A stretch of 64,000 nucleotides of DNA from Prostheceraeus crozeri (lineage: Eukaryota > Platyhelminthes > Polycladida > Euryleptidae): NCBI GenBank assembly GCA_907163375.1, contig CAJQUW010004454.1, forward strand, positions 62,001 through 126,000, read 5' to 3'. Below are positions 48,501 through 57,500 of this stretch, piece by piece (the stretch's first letter is position 1; each line of letters opens with the position of its first letter). Both the position numbers and the translations under genes were made by a program. Below the pieces are notes generated by a model. That model was given only the letters and a program-made list of their open reading frames with translations. It was not told the origin of the DNA and ran no database searches.

Positions 48501-51500
48501 AGCCTTAAGGAGCCGATGGTTTTGGTCGGAGCCGGAGCCGATTTATCACAAAGGCTCCGGCTCCGATAGTTTGAGCTTTGATATAAATCTAGAATTTTGA
48601 AAGTTATTAATTGGCATCATAAAAAATTAAATCATTTGAAATCTAAAGATATGTCTTTTAAGTATACCAATGATCTGTCCTCCACGATATCTTTCTTTGC
48701 AGTTGCCGCCTTCTTTTGTATTATATTTATTATATATTTACACACATGTGTAATATTTTTTTATTACATATGTTTCGTAAGACTAATTTCCATAGCTTTT
48801 AGTGACAACGTATTCTCCAAAATCCAATAATTTGAAAACTTGTTATATGCATACTAACTAGATGATTGTAGATTCCTAGAGACAAGTCGCCAGTCATTTA
48901 TGTACACATTTCCAGTTCAGTCAGCAAAGATAATATCGCTACATTTCTTGCGCAATGTCTTAAATCTAATACGGTTACTATATAGGCTATCATCTATCGG
49001 TATGGCTACTGGCATCTGTGACAATGCCAATTTCCTTAGATTGTATTGTAGGCTCTTGTGCAATCCCCCCCCCCACCTACATTTTTCAAAACAATCGATT
49101 ATTCAATTTGATCAATTTTGATTGGAGGGATAACTCTTCACACTCACACGAATGACCTGACTACAAGTCCTCACATGGCTATAGCAATAATCGACCCAGC
49201 CACTTCTAGTAGCGCCCTATTATTCTAAAGGTATCTCATTCACAATGAATTTCCTTTGACTTCAAAATTCAAAGGGTATATTTCAATGCGAAAAACCCGA
49301 AGGCAAATTACAATGTTGACTTGCTGACGAAGTTTGCGACCATGACATCGCAATTACCCACGTAGATTTTTACAACAGCACGGAATGCTTCACTCAAACC
49401 GGTGATGCTGAAACGGACATCCAATGGTGCTGCATCTTTTGACCAGAGAAAAAATGGGGGGGCAGGACTGCACAAGAGCCGTATCGTGTAATATTTCCCC
49501 AAATGTCATAGACCTGTGGATTTCAAGAATTTTCATTATTATTTTTTCCGTCTGTCAGCACTTTATGCTGATATCATGCTGACTTATATGTAAACAATAA
49601 AAAAAGACTGAGACGCTCTCAATAAAGGCGCCTTTTGACCTCCCTTTTCTATTGTCTATGACATTAAACCGCACGCGCATTCGAAAGCTAGCAAAGTAGA
49701 TGGGATTTCTGCTCGGTGGTCTCAGTCAAATTTTTATTATGCATGGCACCCTGCAACATACTGTGTGATACTCCGAGTTCAGTTTCATCAGCCTAACCAT
49801 CATCAGAGGAATAGTGGTAATGTGTTATACATAAATTGAATATAATAATATACATGAATCATTGATGAATTATTTAGTGCAACCTTACGCCATAATGAAA
49901 AATACGAAATTAATATAATGTAAGTTAGGCCTTAACTTATTAAGTATGCTGCATAGAATTACAAAACTTGTCCTAAATTAGATATTTTTAATTTTTTTAA
50001 GTATAATTTTCAATTGTACATTTCTAGCCTACACTGCAATGAGACTATCTAAATTACAATTTCTACAGATGATGAGTCGTGGGCTACCCACCGATCATAT
50101 TATTCATGGACCAACAGACTATTGAATAAAGGCAATAACAAACAACAATAACAACCTAAGCTAGCCTATATACACTTTATAATATTCAATAAAGCAATTG
50201 ATATCTTTATTGATACGGTATATTTGGCTATATAGCCGATACCCTTTCCATGTTCGAGTAGATACAGGCCCTTTAAGCTATTTAGAGGCATACGCTATCC
50301 AGTTTCATATTCAAGCTTTGTTAAAAAGCTTATACTACTATTCGGCCCCTGTGACGGCTAATTAGGTATATCATCATCACTCATGTGGTCTTATTTAATG
50401 TAGCCTCGTAGTATACTGGTTGCAGGCTAGGCCAATTTATATTTAGCCAGTGCAGGAGATCTTTATCTAATTTAACCAATCCAGGCTATAACTTTATTTT
50501 ATCTTTCAGAGATAGTCAATTCATGCAAAAATATATGACAAGTATGTTATTTGTCATTAAATTAGACTATTATCATTTTTATTATTAACTTAAAGCTTGA
50601 TTAATGAAAACTAATTTGATGATTGTAGCAAGCCTCTAATGGCCACACCGTTATCCAAAAAACCCGTTCAACGGATCCAGGATAACCAGCATAGATAGAA
50701 CCTGAATTTGAAGCCGGAGCCTTTCACATCAGTGTCATGGAGCCGGAACCGATGAGATAACGCATCGGCTCCACAGCCCTGCTGTAAAGTATTGTACATG
50801 CAGTCATCTTTCAGTCTGTTTATTTTCTTCTCTTCCTTCATCATCTCCACTTTTCTTCGATTTTCTGCTTCTTTGCCTTTAATCTATTGCAGACTCGTCC
50901 TCTTCCCTCAAGTGGTGATTGATGCAAAAATCATTCGCAAGTGAATATTTATGACATGGAGAGTGATTGGCGCAGTGATGATCTCTCACAATCAACAAGA
51001 TAGGGTGTGATTCCTCGCACAATTAAATGCTCAAAAATTTGTTTTATTATATCTAAATGTAATAAATCCTCCATTCTGTATCTGTTTGATAATCTGATCA
51101 AAGAAATTCAAATCCTTGACGGCGGGAAAGTGGCACTCCTGACATTACTTGCACTCTTGGCAGGCATGATCATTTCATTGTTGCTCACACGCAAGACTTG
51201 GAAGAACAAAATCTGACATTGAAAATCCTTTTGCTGTCATGTCTGCTTTTCATTACTTTCAGAACGATCCCCAATTCAAGCGTGCATTAGACAAGGCTTA
51301 CAATCGGGTAGTGAATGATCGCGAACTCTTGAGTGGAACAGGGAGCGCTAGTAACAACAGAATGAATCGAAGTACTGAGTTGTTGAGTCGTTATTGCGAC
51401 AGCCTGTTGAAGAAGAGCAGCAAAATGCCCTCCGAACAAGAAATTGATGAAAAACTGAACAGCTGCATCACCATCTTCCGATACATTGACGACAAAGATG

Positions 51501-54500
51501 TTTTCCAGAGAGTAAGCTTGACATAAATGTATTCTAACATATGCAGAGTTCTTGCCAGGAGGGTGGAAGCGGAAGCGGAGGCGGATGCCCGATGACCGCT
51601 TCCGCTTCCGAAAGTATCATGATTCTAATGACTGACGCAATTAGCATGTCGGAGCGAGGCGAGGCACTTCTGACTTTTGACCTTGAGTCTTGATATGAGT
51701 TAGGTAATAGTTGTCATATTTAGTGCTCACCTTATTGCACCTAATTACAAATTGTCACCTGTATTACTAAATGCAGTTACTTCTAATTTTCTCATTATGA
51801 TGAAAACGAAGGTGTCTTATCTCAGAATACTGGCATTCGAAATCACAAACAATGACAACTTTACACAATGCGGATTCGTGTGTCTTGAGGCAATTTTATT
51901 GTAGCATTCTCAAACACTCTCTTGGTCGTTTAATAGTTTTTTTACTCCACACGTGTTGGGAAAAGATGACGTTTTTATTTCACAATTTCCAAAAGGTCAA
52001 AATTTTCAGTAAATTTGAAAAATATTTGACTTTTTGGCAAAAAACCCCATACAAGTCTAGGGAAGTTCGTGGAGACTGCGAAGTGGTAACGTCAACACCT
52101 ATAACTCGTAAAAATGATGAAAATGAAGAAAAAGGGGTTCGAAATAGGGAGGTGTGTAGCCATGTCCGGCCTCCAATAATTGGAAACTGAATGGAGTAAA
52201 AACCAATCGATTCCGCAGACTTGGTTCTAGCATCTGAATCTTGATTAAGGTTAATAATATTCTTCCGGTGTCCAGGTCTAGCTTTCGTATAGTTCGGTGT
52301 AGTTAACTATTCCGCAACGTCGTGCAAACTTCGATGCGAATCTTCGGAGCTGTTGTACCGGGCGCATAGCTGAATGGATGGTAAAGTCCATTGGAAAAGT
52401 AACGTCTGCATAGTTCAATGGTCATACCTAGTATGCTATGTTCGGAGTAGGATCTCCTGTTCTTAGGATTCCTCCTTTTTGGGATGTTGCTTCACTCAGT
52501 CTCCTCTATAGATACTGTTTCGGTCGAAGCAGCTCTGCAGTAAATGAGTGTGTACCCAAACCTAAGATCTTTTCCAGAAGCACTCACATGCTATCATGTG
52601 AGCTTAGAACGCGCTTGTTCTGTGAGTCGCTCGAAAAGTTATTTTGTTCGCACGGCACAGCTTTGGAATCAGCTTCCCCAGACCTCTTTCCCTGACCAAT
52701 ATAATCTTGATAGGCCTACTTTCAAGAGGCGTGCGAACAGGTCTCTGATGGGGAACACTCAGTCAGATTAGAAGGTAGTGTATCTTAGTGTACTTTTATT
52801 ATTTATTTAAATAATACAATTTATTGGTTTTTCATTGAGTATTCCCCAGCTTCGTTCATGGCTCGTTGCTGTGCTAGGGGTGAGAATTCTGAATTTTCGT
52901 AATTTCGAGAATTCTAGATTTCTGAAATTTTTGTAAATTTGAAATGATGTCCTCCTTTGGTAAAACACTGAGGACGACGCACGGTTGTTTATGTCAGCAT
53001 TATAAGTTTTTCCTCTTTCTTTCTCTGTACAAAGCAGGCATGTTTCTTATGAATACTACTGTATGTCTCCGTGAGATGATAGAAAAGTACGAATATCAAT
53101 TTTAAAAGTGATTATTTCGTTTAATGCACCCGACCGTTGGTTTGTGTCATTATTTAGAACTACAATCGATCTCAAATGCAGAAATAGCGATTAGTTATAT
53201 TTTAAAGTTTCAGGATTTTATGGGGAAGTATATGAAGTGATTCTATTTGTCACCGGGAGCATAATGTAGATATTCTATGGCTTTATTTTACCTGTAAAAC
53301 AGATTATTGCCCGCGCGGGACAAAATATTTACTCCAATGCACGGGAAGGAGCATAATCATAATCTATGAACATTAAGGGCGAGTTTTGACCGGCTTAGTG
53401 TGTATTAGATCTGAGAATAGATATTTACAATATTGGTCAGGCTAAATTTCTATTCAAATACTCTTGATAATCATAGACATATTAATCACAATCTGTCCTT
53501 GATCATCATAGCACGTCGGCAAATAAAATTCTCTACCAGTGTTCCTACACCCTGCGATATTCATCGCTCAGCGATATTTCGCCAAAGTCCTGCGATATGC
53601 GATAATATAGGGATTCCCTGCGATATATTCAATTCCTCTTGTGAATTTCCCGAGTTATGAAATTTCAGGCCTACGTGTATGTTTAATCGATAATGCTAAG
53701 GCATGATGCCGTATTACAATAGACGTAGTGAGCCATGGAACAGAAAAATAAGCGATTGTAGTTTGAACGACAGGCTGTGAATCGACCTTATCAAATGCTT
53801 GCATTAATTTTTGTATCAAAAATGTCCTAATTGGAATAATTGCCTTTTAGGATATTATTTCGCGAAGGCGATTCGATTTATGGAGGATAAAGGGGGTGTA
53901 TTTAAGAACGTGTCAAAACAAAGTGTATTCTGCTAGTCGGGTGAAGTTGTGTGTCGAAAAGCATGACTCTGTTGATGTTTTCTTCGTCTGTACGATTTCT
54001 TCCAGCAAGTGACATGAAGCCGTCTAATCAATAAATAAGATGACATTTCTCATTGTAAGTGTTGCTTTTGCATTACTTTGTTGAAATCGATACTTTTTCT
54101 GTGTAAGTCATTTGTTTTTTGTAATAAGCGTTTTGAGAAAACAATCTTTTCTTCGTCAATGTATTTACCAGAATGTGTCCATTATTACTTGTTAACATAT
54201 TGTGTTTTGATGTACCGGGTACTGGTCGGGTCGGGACTGTCATGACTGATATGCATATCGTGGCATGTGATGAAGTAAAACCGAGCCCACATGTAGGCCG
54301 ACTATTGAGGAATGAAATTTTTCTCCATTCCGTTATTTCAAACAAACACTGCTGGGTCCCAGGATTTCAAAAATGGAATTCCCTATCTACTGTGGTAATC
54401 CAGATTACCAGCTATTTCTTGTTAAGAATGGAAATTTCCTTTGTGGATGGTCTGTATCCATAACATATTGTGCAATGGTTGTAAATTATGCATTTTGTCA

Positions 54501-57500
54501 CGCTGGATTCCTGATTATCGAGCTCATAATGCAAAATATTGGAGTAATAATAGGGCTCATGGACCGTGGTGCAGTTGCTTGTACAGTTTCTTTAAGTTCA
54601 AGAAATAAAATCAACCATCAAATCACACAATTGCAACTTATTGCAATTTGTAGCTTGTAACTTGCAGATTGTAACTTTTTCATTAAATTTGTCTCTTATC
54701 AGATAAAAACTCCTCGTCTACTTTTGCAAAATATTGGAGAATTCAGATGAGCATTGTTATGAGAAGTTAAAAATTTTCTTCTTATTTTTTGGAACCCGAT
54801 CACAATAAGCATTGATGAATACTTTTTCAACCGTGTGTAGACCTACATTTCAAATTTGGAATAAATTACCGACATTGTGTCTTACTCCTTTCTTTCGTGT
54901 CTTTGATTCAAATTTGTTTAGAGTGAATATTGACTACATGTGCGACCTATTACTTAGTTACTTAATCTTTTATGATTTTAGTAACACTTTAGCGAAATCT
55001 TGATAACTTTTCGAGACAATTAGCACCAACTAAATACATGTAAATCAATGTGACCATCATAATCCCTTGAAAAAGATTGACCAGCTAATATCATAAATAA
55101 CAAGCTTTCCACTCATCTTGTTTCAGTGTGAGAATAATACTTTTGTGGATGTCAAGCAAGCGATCAACGAAATTTACCACCGATTGGGTATCTGCTGTCG
55201 ATGATGGAAATATTTGGCTACAGACGAGTAACAAGGGTGACAACTTCTTCCACTGCGCAGTCTGTGATGTGGACCTCAGTGTCGCGAACGGAGGTGTTAC
55301 CCTAGTCAAGCAACATGCATTGACGAAATCTCATCAAAATCGACTGTCAGCTAGAAAGAAAATCGTTCCTTTGTCTCCGTTCTTCAGTTCATCGTCAAAA
55401 CAAGATAACAGCCGCATCGATGAAGACAAGAAAAAGTGTTTGACTGCTGAGATTCGCTAGACCTTGCACACAATTGAATCAAACAAGAGTTTTCATTGCG
55501 AAGATAAAGCAGCACAGCTATTTCGTGTGATGTTTCCAGACAATAATATTGTCACCTCAATGACAGTCGGTGAAGACAAAGTGAATTACCTGTGTAGTTA
55601 TGCTATTGCACCACATGTGAGAAAGCTGATGTCTCGTGAGCTTTGCGAGCTCTACTACAGCATCAGTTTCGACGAATCGGATGCCATGATGGGTGTCGTT
55701 GTTCGTAGTTTAGATGAGAAAACCGGGAAAGTGTGTGTCCACTTTCTGGATATGGTACTGATGGAAGAGTTCAATTCCGAAGCTTGTGTGCAATATGTAC
55801 TCAAAGCGGTAAATGATGCTGGATTGAATTTTCGAAACTGGATAGGTGAGGAAACTGACTCATGCAACACTATGAGAGGTGCTCATAATGGAGCAGTCAC
55901 AGAAATCCGGAAAACGCCTGGCTTAGAACACGTCATCAATGTAGGCGGCTGTGTGCTTCACATTGTCGCGAATGCAAACAGAAAAGCATGTTCTGGTCAT
56001 TTCGATTTCATTTCTGACTTTGGGGATGACATGCATTCTTGGATTAATAGGAGTCAGAAGCGCAGTATTGAATTGGCCAAATTGCAGGAGTTACTCGACT
56101 ACAAGCAACTGAAAATTAAGCGAAATGTTGACACTCGTTGGCTCAGCTTACATCCATCCCTAGAACGAATTGAGGAGCAGTGGGACGTGTTGCATCGCCT
56201 TGTTAGCGAATCGAACGATGTCAGTGATCGTCAAAGAAGGTTACTTGCTGACTTCAATGACCCAAAGACCCGCATCTCCTTGAAATTTGTGATCTTTCTC
56301 ATGTCATTCAGCCATCAATTCGAGCTGTGCTTTCAAAAATCAAATGACATACTGATTCATTCTTTGCGGCGACAGATGCAGGACTTGTTGCTTCAATTGT
56401 CGGTACAATTCGTGAGGCCAGACATCCTAGACTCCACCGCGGTCCATCGTATTGATTTCAACGATCACAAGAATTTCCTTCCCTTGGAAAATGGATTGAA
56501 TGTTGGAGTTGAAATGTCCCTGATAAAGAAGAAATTGCCAGATGCCGCCATACAGTCTTTCCTGTTCCAAGCACGTGACGCATTCGCAACCTTGGCCAAC
56601 TATCTGAAAGCGAATCTTCCATTCAAAAAGAAAATTCTGAAGAGCCTTCAGTTCCTTGATATTTCCAACGGCCAGAAGCTCGTCGAGAAACTTGTTCTCG
56701 ACATGGCAAAGAACTTGCCAAATGTCATCCCTGAATGAGACAGAAGTGAACTGCAAACTGAGGTGCGGCTCTTCAATCTTCTTACAGCTGATGAGAGATC
56801 AATGGATGGTGGAAAATCAATCGCACAACTATGGCATGAGGTTCGTTGCATGATGCGTTCCAACGGCAGCCAAACCCACTTTCCTCTCCTCGGACGACTG
56901 TCTGCAGCTTGTTCGACTCTGTTTCATGGAAACGCAGACATCGAACGTATGTTCAGCAAAGTCAGCGATATCATTAGTAATGTGAAACGCAACCGTCTGT
57001 CAGATGACACAAAGATATCATTGACCCTGGTGAAGGCATACATGAACTCTCACGAACTGAGTGCCTCATCTTTTCCTGTCAGCGATGAAATGCTCTCTCT
57101 GGGCATGAAAGCGAGAGCAGAATACCATGCTCATCTAAAGAAAATTGCCAATGAGAAAAAACAAAAAGAGATAGAAAGAGCAGCAGAAGATGAACAGAAG
57201 CGCATGAAGGCGACCATCGAGGCGGATATTGAACGAAAGAGGCATCTGCAGTGCCTAGAAAAGAAGAAAGAAGAACACGAGAAGAAAATGAGCGACGCGG
57301 CTGCGAAGAGACTGGAGGCGGAGTTGGCGGTGCAGAGCGCGTTGAAGCACTTGGCAAGTGCCACCGCTGCTGAAAAGGATGTGACTTCAGAAGCCACCAG
57401 CTTCATCGATGAGAAACATCGCATTGAGCGCGAGGCAGCCGAGAGGGCGATGAAGACTGCCGCTGAGCATGCTACTCGGCTGAAGAGGCAAGCTGAAGCT

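Noticed and set aside
54173..54660. Open frames upstream of the hAT transposase as an accessory protein
   Set aside because: They overlap in different frames, lack any motif, and are of a length expected by chance.
57079..57424. Minus-strand Ser/Phe-rich frames opposite the hAT tail
   Set aside because: They are antisense to the Lys/Glu-rich coding strand, which naturally gives Phe/Ser/Leu-rich frames.
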